DNA of 64,000 bases, from the NCBI GenBank assembly GCA_022495995.1, contig JAFEMH010005411.1:1-64000 (forward strand). Reading direction: 5' to 3'. The notes below the pieces were generated by a model, which searched no databases, was not told the DNA's origin, and worked only from the letters and a program-made list of their open reading frames with translations. The stretch's first letter is position 1. Every line of letters starts with the position of its first letter. The position numbers and the translations under genes were made by a program. Shown here one piece after another: positions 32,438-43,571 of this stretch. The stretch comes from Adenophora triphylla var. japonica (lineage: Eukaryota > Streptophyta > Magnoliopsida > Asterales > Campanulaceae).

Positions 32438-34307
32438 TGTAAGTGCTCCAATTTGAGCTTGTTAGTATTTTCGTTAGAAAATTAACGAAAGTTTTAACAT
32501 TCCTAACATTTCTAACATTTCCAACATTTCTAACCAACCAAGGGTAGATTAGGGATTGCCAAAAAAGGATAAACCAAAGAAAGAATCTCAAAAAGCAAAA
32601 GAAATTAGAAAAATCCGAATTAGGCAAGTTGAAAAACAAAAACTGCTGGAATTTTGAATAATATTCTTCCTGTTCAAAGCCTGGAGCAGCATTTAATGCA
32701 CCAGGCACGTTTACGGAACCATCCGCGCGGATATGTTTGCATCTCACAGGGGCCTATAAATTGAACCCTCCTCTCTCAGTTTACACAACACAATTGGCTC
32801 ATAGAAGCTGTATTCTGGCAAAAAATAGGGAGAAAACAGTGGGAATTCACTAGAATTGCCACCATTTTCTCTTCAATCAAACCCCACTCACTCAAAATAC
32901 TTTCAAAACACTCTCATACATACTCTCATACATACACCAATCTAAGCTCAAATCACCCCTTAGTAGGAGGGTTAGAGAGAAAACATAGAGGACTAAAGTG
33001 TTATCTACTTGTTTTCTCTTTGACCAACTCTATCATCAAACCCTAAACACATTCAAGCCTTGAATCCACCCAAACACAAATCCAAACACCAAATCTTGAT
33101 ACTCCTCAAGTCAAACACCAAATCTTGATACTCCTCAAGTCAAATTCCAAGCCTAGGAAGATAGGGTGTCACCATTGGTAAAGCCCTCCTTCTCTAAACC
33201 CTAAAACTCCCTTTTAACTTCTTGTTCATCTTGTTCTCCTTACTTTGATTTACTTTATGTCTAATTTAACTTAAATCTTGACCTAAGATGGTCATCTTGA
33301 AGTTCATCTTCATGAATGACCATCTCAAATGGTCCACATTTTAAATCTCTAGTTGATTTTTCTCTTTAATTTCATCTATACAAAATTCCCCTTCCCAAGC
33401 AAATGAAATGCTTAAGTCCTAATATACCCAAGGATGGTTTGATATAGTAGATCACCACTAAAATGTCTAGTGACTACTAATCAAAACCTAGGGAAATGGG
33501 GACAAGCATGGATGCCAAACCCCCTTTAAAATCATGTTTTCCTTCTTGAGAAGTTGCTGTCCAGTAGCAATTTTCTAAGACCCAGTCCATGGTCTAATTT
33601 TTTGGACACATATAAACTTGTAATTTGGTGTTGAATACAAAAAACTTTTTGTAGACAACATCTAGAACTTTCCAGACATATTTTTACTTTATTTTTGGCG
33701 TGAGTAAAAATCCATTTTTCAAATTTTCCTTTAAAGGTCAGTTCATCAGTCTCTGGAAATCCAGATTTCACATCTGAGATTTCCAGAAGGTTTTGGTCCC
33801 CCAAATCATCTCCAAAATGGGAAGTTATTTTATAAAAACCTTATTTAAGGTGTTTTGAACATTTTTCATTCTCGGACTTTTCCAAGATTCTGGAGTTTTC
33901 AAGCCCTAAAGTCCATTTCAAAATCAAGTATCCACTGCCTTATTCATTCTGGCAGAAATGGTTTTCAACTTCCAAAAATCTTTTGAGTACCAAATCTCAA
34001 CCTAAAAATCACACCAAAAATCAAGGGATCTGTCCAAAGTCTAATAAAGAATTCTCAATTTTTACTTTCCTCAGTTTCAACTTATTTTGGCCAAAGTAAC
34101 ACACACCACACACACACACAAACAAATGGTTTTTAGCTTGGAAGACTCGTTTTACGAGGCATTCCGGGTGCACACTAACGTCCTTCCCGGCGTGTAACGT
34201 GACCTCCGAACCCAAATCTCTAATCTCAGGCATTTTTCAAAGTTTTGGCCCTTAAAACAAAAATGGCATGGCGACTCCGTTTGATTTCAAAAATCGGGTA
34301 CATCACA
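32438..34307 (+). mobile_element. 3' LTR of element B, complete
   Basis: 1,870 bp, from TGTAAGTGCTCC to TACATCACA. The promoter is at 32,721-32,762. The right part matches 22,301-23,095, and TGGCGACTCCG lies at 34,269-34,279. Directly after it, CTTGTCAACAAATATC is the interior of the element C LTR, so B inserted into C; CTTGT would be the right copy of the target duplication. Confidence 0.93.
32721..32762 (+). promoter_or_regulatory. Element B LTR promoter: ATCCGCGCGGAT palindrome and TATA box
   Basis: The perfect 12-bp palindrome ATCCGCGCGGAT (32,721-32,732) is followed by ATGTTTGC. TATAAATT lies at 32,755-32,762. The spacing and the TTTGC tail match the promoters of A and E, while the palindrome differs. 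Confidence 0.75.
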
Positions 34308-34428
34308 CTTGTCAACAAATATCTTGTGTCCATTTCTATTCAATTCGATAATCACTGTACCTAGATTCATATCACTTTAGTCACTTTTCTTCTCATTAAA
34401 ATACACTTGTTGAAATTTGACCAAAACA
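34308..34428 (+). mobile_element. 5' LTR of element C, last 121 bp
   Basis: Matches 43,451-43,571 of the 3' LTR with three differences. It ends CCAAAACA and is followed after two bases by the primer binding site. Confidence 0.93.
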
Positions 34429-34430
34429 AT

Positions 34431-34448
34431 TTGGCGCCGTCTGTGGGA
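34431..34448 (+). other. Primer binding site of element C
   Basis: TTGGCGCCGTCTGTGGGA directly behind the LTR; a site found in several plant Ty3/gypsy elements. I do not assign the tRNA. Confidence 0.85.
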
Positions 34449-34470
34449 TACTTTGATTATTTGCGTAGAA

Positions 34471-36750
34471 ATGGTTAATTCATCATCCGGCAGTCAAGCT
34501 GAGAAGAGTCGGTCACTTCCAGTTTCCGGCACACAAAGCAATCCTTCTTTGAATGCAGAAGCTATCAACCTGGAATTAATGACCAACATGGCCGATATGT
34601 TGAAGAAAGTAAATGACCGGTTGAATGCTCAGGAGCATACGAATACCATGATATTCAATGCCATTGATAGTCTGCGTAAAGGGAAGCAAGCTGAGACTCA
34701 AGTATCCACCCCGTTTTTACCTTTACTTCCTAGATCTTTGTTTGGTGCAGGTACAGGACCGAGCCATGTCGGAGATATCCCTATGTCCAACACCTTGCCA
34801 GCGGAGAGCACAATTGTGACATCCATTCCAATCGAGCAACCAAGATTCGGCCTACCAGCCTAGCCGGCTGCGCTATCATCTTGCTACACTTATGCTACGC
34901 CTCAATGGGGCAAACGGGAAGTTTCTTTAATACTTTTGATACTTTCGCACCTCAGTTAATAATGCTCCTCTTTTCGCGAGAGAACCAACTTGTTAAGGAA
35001 ATGCAAACCATTAAGGAGTTGCTTCAAGCGTGCACTGGAGTCAACTTGCCGTATCATCAAGTCTCTCCAACTTGCTACAATGAGTCTCGTTTTGTGCCGG
35101 CAATAGCCGGTGTGGAGATCCCGAGGAAATTCTCGCCCCTCATATGAAGAAGTATGATGGGAGTACCGATCCACAGAGCATGTATTGTTGTATCGTGAAT
35201 CAATGAATATCATAAGTAACCCCCCTATGTTTAAAGAAGCATGTTTTTGCAGGGGCTTTGGCTCAACCTTGTCAAAGACCGGCCTTAAAATGGCTAACGG
35301 GGCTCCTCTAAACTCTATTTCATCTTATGCTCAACTTGTCAATATGTTCATTAATCAATTTTCATGCAACAGGCATTCGACAAGTTGACCAGTTGATCTT
35401 TATAGAATTGTGCAAATGTACCTTAACGAAAATCTTAAAGAGTATTTGCACAGGTTCAACAAGGAGGCAGTGACTATACCCAACTTGGACGTGTCCACAG
35501 CAACGGAAGCATTCCGTATAGGCTTGAAGAAGAACTCATTGTTCTACAATGAGTTGGTGATGAATCCGGCAAAACAACTTGAGGAGATCAGAACCAGGGC
35601 CTTGCCTATCATCAGATTGGAGGAGGACAGCTTGGCAATGGGGAAATCAACTGGAAGGACTCCTACTCCTCTATTTGAGCCCTCTGACAGACGATCGGAT
35701 TCCCATCACTATAAGTCCAACAGGGGCAAACCCCCTGTTAAATCTGAATCTTCTAGAATTCATGTTATAGATGATGATCAAGAGGAAGATGATAATGATT
35801 ATCCAAAAATTTCTGAATACTGCTTTTCTGTGGATATTGCAGGAATCTTGTGCGCCATGGGAAATCTTGGAGATAAAGCAAGGTGGCCCAAGAAGAACGA
35901 CCAGTCTACAACTTGGAAGGACAAGTCCAAGTGGTGCGCATTTCATGAGGATTTCGGGCATACTACCGAGAATTGTTTTGCCTTAAGGAAGGAAATCGCT
36001 CACTTATTGTCCAAGGGTCTTCTTAAGGATTTGCTGGGCAAGAAGAGGGTCAGAACTGAGTCTAAAGAGCCTGATTCAGGGGAGCAGTCCAGACCCGAGA
36101 AAGTTGCACCGCCTCCGGCTACCAAGGTGGTAAATGTCATTTCAGGTGGATCTCATATTTGTGGCACAACTTACTCTGCAGCCAAGCGTCATGCCAAGAG
36201 CTCTAAGGAGGATCAGTCAGAATTGCCTTCAAGGCGTCGTGACTTCACAGATGGTCATATCATTTCTTTTGAAGATGAAGATAAGGACAACACGTTGTAC
36301 CCTCATCATGATGGTCTAGTTGTTCAGGTGCAGATTGCTAATTGTGTGGTCAAGCGGATTCTGATCGATGGTGGCAGCTCGGTCAACATCATCTTCACTC
36401 ATGCTCTTGAAGATATGGGCATCCCTCTGTCCGAAGTGGTGAAAAATTCATCCGTACTGGTAGGGTTCAGTGGTGAGGTGAAGCAGACAGTCGGAGAGAT
36501 CAAGTTGCCCATCTACCTAGAGGGTATGAATTCCATGGAGAGGTTTTGTGTGATTGAGTGCTCTTCCTCGTACAATGTTATATTGGGAAGACCTTGGATC
36601 CACAATATGAAGGCCGTGCCATCAACTTACCATCAATGCGTCAAGTTTCCAACACCTTGGGGAGTTGCCAAGTTGAAGGGAAACCAGCAGGTCTCTAAAG
36701 AATGCTACAAGGTCAACATGAAAGCAAGATCGACCCCTCAGCAAGCATAG
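34471..36750 (+). pseudogene. Element C gag and protease
   Basis: The likely start is the ATG at 34,471 (MVNSSSGSQAEKSRS); the in-frame ATG at 34,417 lies in the LTR. A coiled, polar N-terminal part follows, with a stop at 34,861 and shifts near 34,960, 35,150 and 35,390. From 35,410 the frame is open for 446 codons. It has a gag core end, the knuckle-like CAFHEDFGHTTENC (about 35,935-35,976), and then retropepsin with LIDGGSSVNII (about 36,358-36,390) and VILGRPWIHNMKAVPSTYHQ. The frame ends at 36,750, and pol begins shortly after in another frame. Gag and protease are typical of the Tat lineage; the gene is inactive because of the early breaks. Confidence 0.88.
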
Positions 36751-36786
36751 CAATTAAAGAAAAAGGCCCAGGACATTCTTGAAGCA

Positions 36787-39700
36787 GTGGAGCACGATAC
36801 AAAAGGCGTTCATGTTGATGCATCAAGTCCTGAGGCCCAAGTGCAAGTTGGGATAGACCTACCGTCTGAAATCGAAGAGGAGCTGATCGAGTTCCTGAAA
36901 AGTCAGAAATGTTGTTTTGCATGGAAGCATGAAGACATGACGGGGATAAGCAAGGACATCATCACTCACAAGTTGAACATCGATCCGACCATCCGTCCCG
37001 TCCAGTCAAAAGAAGAAAGTTCGCCCAGAGCGGAACCGGATCATAAAGGATGAAGTTGAGAGGCTTCAAGTCCAAGATGATCGTAGAAGTTCGCACCCAA
37101 GGTGGTTGGCTAACGTTGTAGTGGTGGAGAAGAAGAATGGCAAGTGGCGAGTATGCGTGGACTTCACCGACTTGAACAAGGCCTGTCCGAAGGATCCATT
37201 CCCTCTCCCTCATATTGATTCTCTAGTTGATGAGACAGCTGGCCACGACATCTTGACATTCATGGATGCATCTTCCTGGTACCAACAAATTCAAATGGAG
37301 CCTTCAGACCAAGAAGATACAGCATTCATGACTCCAGAAGGTATATATTGTTATATTTCTATGCCATTTGGTCTTAAAAATGCAGGGGCAACCTATCAAA
37401 GGTTAGTGAACAAGATGTTCAAAGATCAACTTGGCAAGACGATGGAGGTCTACATAGACGATATGGTAGTAAAGTCCAAGCGTATTGAAGACTATGTAGA
37501 ACACCTTGCTGAGGCCTTCAACATCTTGAAAACCTTCAACATGAAGCTCAATCCTTCGAAGTTCAACTTCGGTGTCAGAGCAGGTAAATTCTTGGGATAT
37601 ATGGTGACCAAGAGGGGAATTGAAGCAAGTCCTGAACAAATCAAAGCCATTCTCAACTTGGAATCCCCTAAGAATATCAAGGACGTACAAAGGTTAACAG
37701 GTAGAGTAGCTGCTTTGAATAGATTTATATCCAAATCATCTGATAAGTGCAGGTTATTCTATGAAGTGTTAAGAAAAAACAATCTCTTTCAATGGACTGA
37801 CCAACATGAGGCAGCTTTCAAACAACTTAAAGAATATTTGATGATGTCACCCCTACTTGCCAAACCCGAACATGGTGAGCACCTTTATTTATATTTAGCC
37901 GTATCTGAAAATGCTGTTAGTGCAGTATTGGTGAAGGAAGTCCAAGGTGAACAGCATCCTGTTTACTACGTAAGTAAGTCTTTATTAGATGCTGAAACAA
38001 GGTACTCTCATCTTAAAAAATTGATATTAGCCTTAACTACTGCTGCTACAAAACTACGTCATTATTTTGAAACACATTCCATAACTGTTAGAACTAATTA
38101 TCCTATGAGAAATGTGTTGAGAACTCCAGAGATGTCAGGCAGGTTGGCCAAGTGGTCAGTCAAGTTGAGCACGTATGACATTTGATACGAGCCAAGAACA
38201 GCCATCAAATCACAAGCCCTGGCCGATTTCGTAGCTGACTTCAGTCCAAGTTTGCAGCCCGAGGTAGAACTAGAAGTGCAACAACTTGAAGGTAAAACTA
38301 TTCCTAGATTTTGGACATTGTTTACAGATGGAGCTTCAAACTCCAAAGGAATTGGTTTGGGAATAGTCCTGAAGTCCCCTCAAGGCGATATCATACCTCA
38401 AGCTGTATCTTGCGAATTTAGTGCAACAAATAATGAAGCTGAGTATGAAGCTCTAATCATGGGTTTAACTACAGCTTTAAGTTTAAATATTACGCATTTA
38501 AATGTATTTGTTGACTCTCAATTGCTAGCTAACCATTTTAATGGCAGTTATATGGCGAAGCATTCCAAGATGACCCTGTACCTCCAACATGTTAAGGCTT
38601 TAGCTTCGAAATTTCTATCATTCTCTTTAGAACAGGTCCCTAGAGAAGAGAACGCAGAAGCGGACGCCTTGGCCAACCTAGGTTCAGCTTGCAAATCAAT
38701 GTTGCATACTAATATCCCTATTATTTATGTTAAGTACCCAGTAATAGACCAAGTTGAGGAAACTCAAGCGGTTACCCCACCTACTGGGGCACAAGATGCT
38801 AAACCTTCTTGGACCCAACCTGTAATTGAGTTCCTTCAACTTGGAACTATTCCACCCGATGTTAAGAATGTTAGATCTTTTAAGATTCGTACTTCTACTT
38901 TTGTTTTGATAGATAATGTGCTATTCAAGAGGTCTTTTGCAGGACATTATTTGAGATGTGTCGATAATGAGCAAGTTGAACTAGTACTCAAAGAAATCCA
39001 TGAAGGAATTTGTGAGAACCATTCTGGTGGGAAAGCACTGGCGTCGAAGGCCCTCAAGACAGGATACTATTGGCCAACCATGCTTCAAGATGCTATGAGC
39101 TATGTACAAAAGTGTGATGCCTGCCAAAGACACAGTAACATCTTGCATCAACCTGCTGAGCCTTTACATTCTATAGTCCCATCTTGGCCTTTCATGCAGT
39201 GGGGCATGGACATTGTAGGCAAGTTACCTAAGGCTCCCGGAGGCAAGGTGTTCATGTTGGTGTGCCATCAGAGATTATATGTGACAACGGGTCACAATTT
39301 ATAAGTAAGAAGACCAGGGATTTTTGTACTCGCTGGGGCATCAAGTTGATCATGTCTACACCTGTCCAGCCTCAAGCCAATGGCCAAGCTGAATCAAGCA
39401 ACAAGTTGATCATCAACAACTTGAAGAAGTGTCTAGATCAAAAGAAGGGAAAATGGGCTGAAGAATTACCACTTGTACTTTGGGCAGATAGGACTACCAC
39501 AAAAGGAGCCACAGGTAGAACTCCATATTCATTGGTATATGGGGCGGAAGCTGTAATTCCAGTTGAAGTAACGATCCCAACAGCAAGGTATGGCTTATTA
39601 ACTCAAGATGAAAATAATCTCTTGCTAACTCAAGATTTAGATACAATTGATGAGATCAGGGATTTAGCCAAGATAAGGATGGCGGCTTATCAACAACAAA

Positions 39701-39888
39701 TTGCAAGATCCTACAACAAAAATATCAGAGTCAGAAGGTTCCAGGTTGGTGATTTAGTTTTAAGAAAAGTATTTCAAAATACAAGAGAATTGAATGCAGG
39801 TAAGTTAGCCCCCAAGTGGGAAGGACCATATCTCATCGGCCGAAGGCTGGCAAAGGTGCGTGCGGTTGTCAACCCCAAGTGGAGATAG
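36787..39888 (+). pseudogene. Element C pol: RT, RNase H, integrase
   Basis: RT spans 36,787-38,185 with a shift near 37,040 and shows VCVDFTDLNKACPKDPFPLP, MPFGLKNAGATYQR and the catalytic YIDDMVVKS (from 37,452), followed by a connection RNase H. A stop at 38,183-38,185 is followed by the Tat-specific archaeal-type RNase H (LFTDGASNSKGIGLG near 38,320). The integrase zinc finger ends CDACQRH (near 39,115). Near 39,255 about 110 bp are missing: GGKVFMLV jumps to the segment before EIICDNGSQF, in another frame. The part carrying the first catalytic aspartate of the DDE core is gone. The rest of the core (PQANGQAESSNK) and the C-terminal GPYLIGR are present to 39,888. Confidence 0.9.
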
Positions 39889-40131
39889 AATCCCTAGAAG
39901 TTGGAACGCCATCCACTTGAAACTTTATTTCATGTAAGTCCGAGTTATTTGCAACTAGACTTCTCGTGTACGATTCATTTTTAGTTGTCAAATTCATTCG
40001 TATATTTCAAGTTGTTAATTTTTGTGGAGAATCCTTACTAACTTAAGCATCGGAGGGCGTTAGCTACGCTAACGCCCAACCCTAACATAAATCTGTTTTG
40101 CGAGGTGCAACTTGAGCAAATGGAGTAGGCT
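39889..40131. other. Pol-to-array linker of element C
   Basis: Short untranslated stretch after the pol stop; no gene, no clear motif. The longer AT-rich stretch 40,344-40,845 after the hairpin array likewise holds only A-rich sequence and the 3' flank of the antisense gene. Confidence 0.6.
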
Positions 40132-40343
40132 CAACATGTTGACACGCCGGTACGGGCGATACTTGTTGAGACCTAAGGAAACAGGGACAAACATGTTGAC
40201 ACGCCGGTCGGGTGATACATGTTTGAGCACGAGGAAGAAAAAGTTCAACATGTTGACACGCCAAAGATGGGTTGATACATGTTGAAACTTTAGCTGGAGA
40301 GGGATGGAACTTGTTGACACGCCAGGACGGCTGATACTTGTTC
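40132..40343 (+). repeat. Four tandem hairpin units between pol and the antisense gene of C
   Basis: Units of 54-62 bp start at 40,132, 40,189, 40,246 and 40,308. Each holds TGTTGACACGCC and TGATAC or CGATAC followed by WTGTT. In units 2 and 3 the outer arms are perfect inverted repeats with different bases (AAACATGT/ACATGTTT; CAACATGT/ACATGTTG), and unit 1 has an inner CGCC/GGCG. The site lies between two converging genes, so a terminator or a transcript-stabilising role is possible but unproven. Confidence 0.8.
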
Positions 40344-40845
40344 TATCTCTTCAAAAGATTTACCTCTGATCAAAGGTACATATGGTTAAAAGATATTCAT
40401 CTTTTCTTACGAATTAAGGTTTTGACACCTTCGCCTGGGCGCACGTTTTCACACTTACTCAAGTTGTGAACTATTGGTTGTAACATTTTCATGTTACCTT
40501 CGGTTTATAACATTTACATGTTATCTAAAGAACAAACAAAGTGTCTCTCAAAGACATAAAACACTTTGCGAAAAAAGAAAAAAAAAAACCGTTGAGTATT
40601 TTCAAAATATTTTTTGCAAACTAGTGGACAAGTTGGGTAAGCCAACCAGTCCCTAAAACCCTAAAAAGAAAAAGCTTGGAGTACTAGACCAACCTAGTAC
40701 CCCCAAATAAATTGTCTCGGCTCTTATGAGCCATTACAAAATAAAAAAACCTTGTTTTTGGGGACACTCCCCCCATTTGTTGTACCAAAATAAAAGCAAA
40801 AATTGTTTTTTCACCCAAAATACCCAACAAAGTTTTAAACTGTTT

Positions 40846-42596
40846 TTAAACTTGGCCCGCTGTCGCCGGTGTTGTATTCTCCCCTTGACCATTTTGAGCT
40901 ACCACTAGGGTACTCAGGGTTCTATCAGTATCCTCAACCAGAGCTTTCAGAGCCACAGAATTCACTTCCTCTACATCTACCGGCTCACCAATAAAATCTT
41001 CCAAAGACCTTTTCTCTGCTTCTACATCCCAATCCGGAGCCAGCCCATTCTTGTACTCTTCCATAAGTTCGATCCTGGCTTCAAACACCACTTTGGTAGC
41101 ATTAAACGTGAAGTCCTTTTTCGCAGCATCAAATTCCTTCTCGTGGGCTTCCTTTTCCTTCACTCTTTCAGCCTTAACAACTTCCAACTCCTTCTTCTCA
41201 GCTTCAAGATTTTTCTTCAACTTCTCGACCTCCTCAGCATTCTTTGTAGCTTGCTTCTTGTAGTCCTCAGCCTCATAATTGTATTTGGTTGCTTTGATCT
41301 TCAAAGCATCAAACTGGTCCATAATAGGACACATTATATCCGCTACCTGGGTAAAAGAAATATTAGCACTCATCAAAAATCTAGAGCAAAGTTCAAATTT
41401 TCTCATCTTACCTTGTCAACAAAGCATGCTATTGCATCTTTTAGCTTCTTCTGTGCTTTAGCCGTATCACCATCATCATTCGTGTCCGTAGCCTCAACTT
41501 CTGACATCTTCCTTTTCTTCGCTTCCTCCTTCTTCTTGGAAGCATTTAGATCAGAACTAGAGGCCATGTACATTGGAGTTGGAGGTTTGCTTTCCTTCTT
41601 GGCAATCCTTTTTGCCTTAGCAGCAGCCATCAAGTCAGTAGCACTCACAGTGGATTTGGATCGTGTAGCTGCAACAAGGAGATAGGAAAGTGAGATAATT
41701 AGAAAGACTTGCGAAAGTACAAAGATTTTTGAGGAGTCAAACCTGTAGACATCTCAGGTAATTTTGGAGGTAAACTTTCTTCAGCTTCGACCTCTGCTTC
41801 GCCTTCAACCTCTGCCCTCTCAACGAAGAACTCAACAGGAAAAGCCTTGAAGGTCCTATCAGATACACCCAATTGGAGAAGCTGGTTTACGTTTTCTTGC
41901 GTTCCTTCTTGCCCCGGAAACAAGTCTGACAGCTTAGCAACTTCTACAAAGGGAATTTTAGTAGTTAGTTATCAGAGTATTAGGAAGCGTTCGTAAAAAG
42001 GAAAAATTATTTTCACTACCTTGAAACCTCCATTTGGAAATAACACCCTCCACGTGACCCAAGGTGTCCCTCCTTGCAAAGAAAAACTTATTCCTCCACC
42101 CTCTATCCGCAAGATCATGATTGGAGATCAAAATAGGCTCGCCATTCTTAACCCTAAAACCAAACCTTCCTGGACCAAAACTCCTTAAATCCACAGTGTA
42201 CGCTAATTCTTCTAATCCAACAACCAAATCGGCCCTCTCTCCTAATCTAACTAGGGTTTGTAAGTATCTCCAACCTTGAGGCATCAGTTGGGCATAGTTT
42301 AGTTTAGTATAGGAGAAGAACCTTGTGATCAAGTCGGGGAAAGGAAATTTTAAGCCTATAACAAAAGGATACTCTGGAAAGCATACCTAAGTAGGGGAAT
42401 AACATTCGGAAGTCAAATCAGAGTGAGTGAAGAAGACTGTTTCGTAGGGCATGGCGTGATTCTTCTTAATAACCCCTAGGTTAGCCATAGGCATCAAACA
42501 TTTCTCATTTTCAGGTTCCTTCAACAAGTTTTGGGTTATGAAACCCTCGGGCAAACCCTCGTCACTCTCAATCACGACTAATTTCTTCCGACCCAT
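40846..42596 (-). pseudogene. Antisense gene of element C (Transposase_28-like plus coiled coil), spliced
   Basis: Four exons fit: 42,020-42,596, 41,743-41,943, 41,412-41,668 and 40,846-41,346. The introns are 76, 74 and 65 bp with GT-AG borders. Every junction keeps the frame (phases 1, 1 and 0), giving 512 codons. The only visible break is one TAG at about 42,387. Exon 1 has GWRYLQTLVRLGE and DRGWRNKFFFARRD, resembling the putative gypsy-type transposon domain (PF04195) found in retroelement-linked plant proteins. Exon 3 is Lys/Ala-rich, and exon 4 is a long heptad-like Glu/Lys helix (about 41,100-41,280), probably a coiled coil. Gene direction is opposite to gag-pol. Upstream on the - strand a TATA-like CATAAATAAATAGAC lies at about 42,763-42,776. 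The function is unknown. Confidence 0.82.
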
Positions 42597-42973
42597 TTTT
42601 CAACTTAAAACAAGAAATCAGAGATGGAATTGAAGAGAAAACAAGAAACTCACCGTAAATCTCTACTTGATTTCTCGCCCCAATCGTCTTTTCTGGTTCT
42701 TCTTCGAGAAACCTCTGTGAAAGTTACGTTTTTGATTTGGTGAAAGGGAGAGGTGGAGCAAGAGTCTATTTATTTATGGAGATTGAAGGTGGTTGGAACT
42801 CTAAAACGATCATGCCTTTTTGCCTTGGGAAACTACTCATAAACCGTCCCATCGCGTCCCTTTTTCTCATATAAAAACCGTCGTTCTTTTCTTTCGTATT
42901 TGGCAAACTTTTTGAAATTTTTTGTCTCTTTATATTCTACATTTTAAAAAAATTCAAAAAGTTTGGGGGCAAT
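42597..42973 (-). promoter_or_regulatory. Presumed promoter and leader of the C antisense gene; polypurine tract at 42,961
   Basis: The - strand carries a TATA-like stretch (42,763-42,776) about 170 bp before the start codon, and a possible leader intron donor (GTGAGT near 42,652). Unlike A and E, I see no clear palindrome here. On the + strand GTTTGGGGGCAAT (42,961-42,973) is the polypurine tract before the 3' LTR. Confidence 0.5.
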
Positions 42974-43571
42974 TGTTGGGCCCTACATTTTCAGTCAACA
43001 TGTTTTACAACTTGCATACCACGACTTGGTGCTAACAACTTGAGTTGTCTTATTTACATCTTGGTTATTCGCAGGTTGAAATCTTTGTTACATTAGTCCT
43101 ATTTTTTAGGGAATGTGACGAGAGGAAGCGAAGACTGGTTCAACCACGTTTCTTTAGCAACATATCATTATCTTCTTCTCAACAAAGGACTGCGGATAAA
43201 TCTCACCAAGATCGGCATCACTCCCGGGATTTTAGGATTATTTTTACTTCTTTGTTAATCAGCCGTTATTTGAGGTATAAAAGGGAGAAAACACTGTATT
43301 TTCACACACATGACTCACTAGCCTAAGATCCCTTCTTTATACGCTCTTAGCATTGTAATCACCAAGAACACTTAGTAAACTTTCGGTCAAGGTAGGAGCC
43401 AAATCCTCCCGGGGTTTTATGCCGGCGAACAAGTTGTTCAAGGGCTTTCCCTAGTCAACAAATATCTTGTGTCCATTTCTATTCAATTCGATAATCACTG
43501 TACCTAGATTCATATCACTTTAGTCACTTTTATTCTCGTTAAAATACACTTGTTGAAATTTGACCAAAACA
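42974..43571 (+). mobile_element. 3' LTR of element C
   Basis: 598 bp from TGTTGGGCCC to CCAAAACA. TATAAAAG at 43,276-43,283 is the likely TATA box. ACAACTTGAGTTGT (43,035-43,048; 6-bp arms and a TG centre) and the short TCCCGGGA near 43,222 are the only dyads upstream, and neither recurs at the antisense gene. After the LTR the copia D LTR resumes without a break. Confidence 0.92.

Larger units (their letters stand above)
34308..43571 (+). mobile_element. Element C: Tat-type (Retand-like) Ty3/gypsy element with antisense gene
   Basis: A partial 5' LTR (34,308-34,428), primer binding site, gag-protease, RT-RNase H-integrase, hairpin array, a spliced antisense gene and a complete 3' LTR (42,974-43,571). 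The 5' LTR is cut by the insertion of B. C itself lies in the 5' LTR of copia element D, which resumes at 43,572. The archaeal-type RNase H and the antisense gene behind pol place it in the Tat lineage. Confidence 0.9.

Noticed and set aside
43035..43230. Element C LTR dyads (ACAACTTGAGTTGT, TCCCGGGA) as a further example of the palindrome rule
   Set aside because: They are weak or distant from the TATA box and do not recur before the antisense gene of C, so C is counted as an exception.
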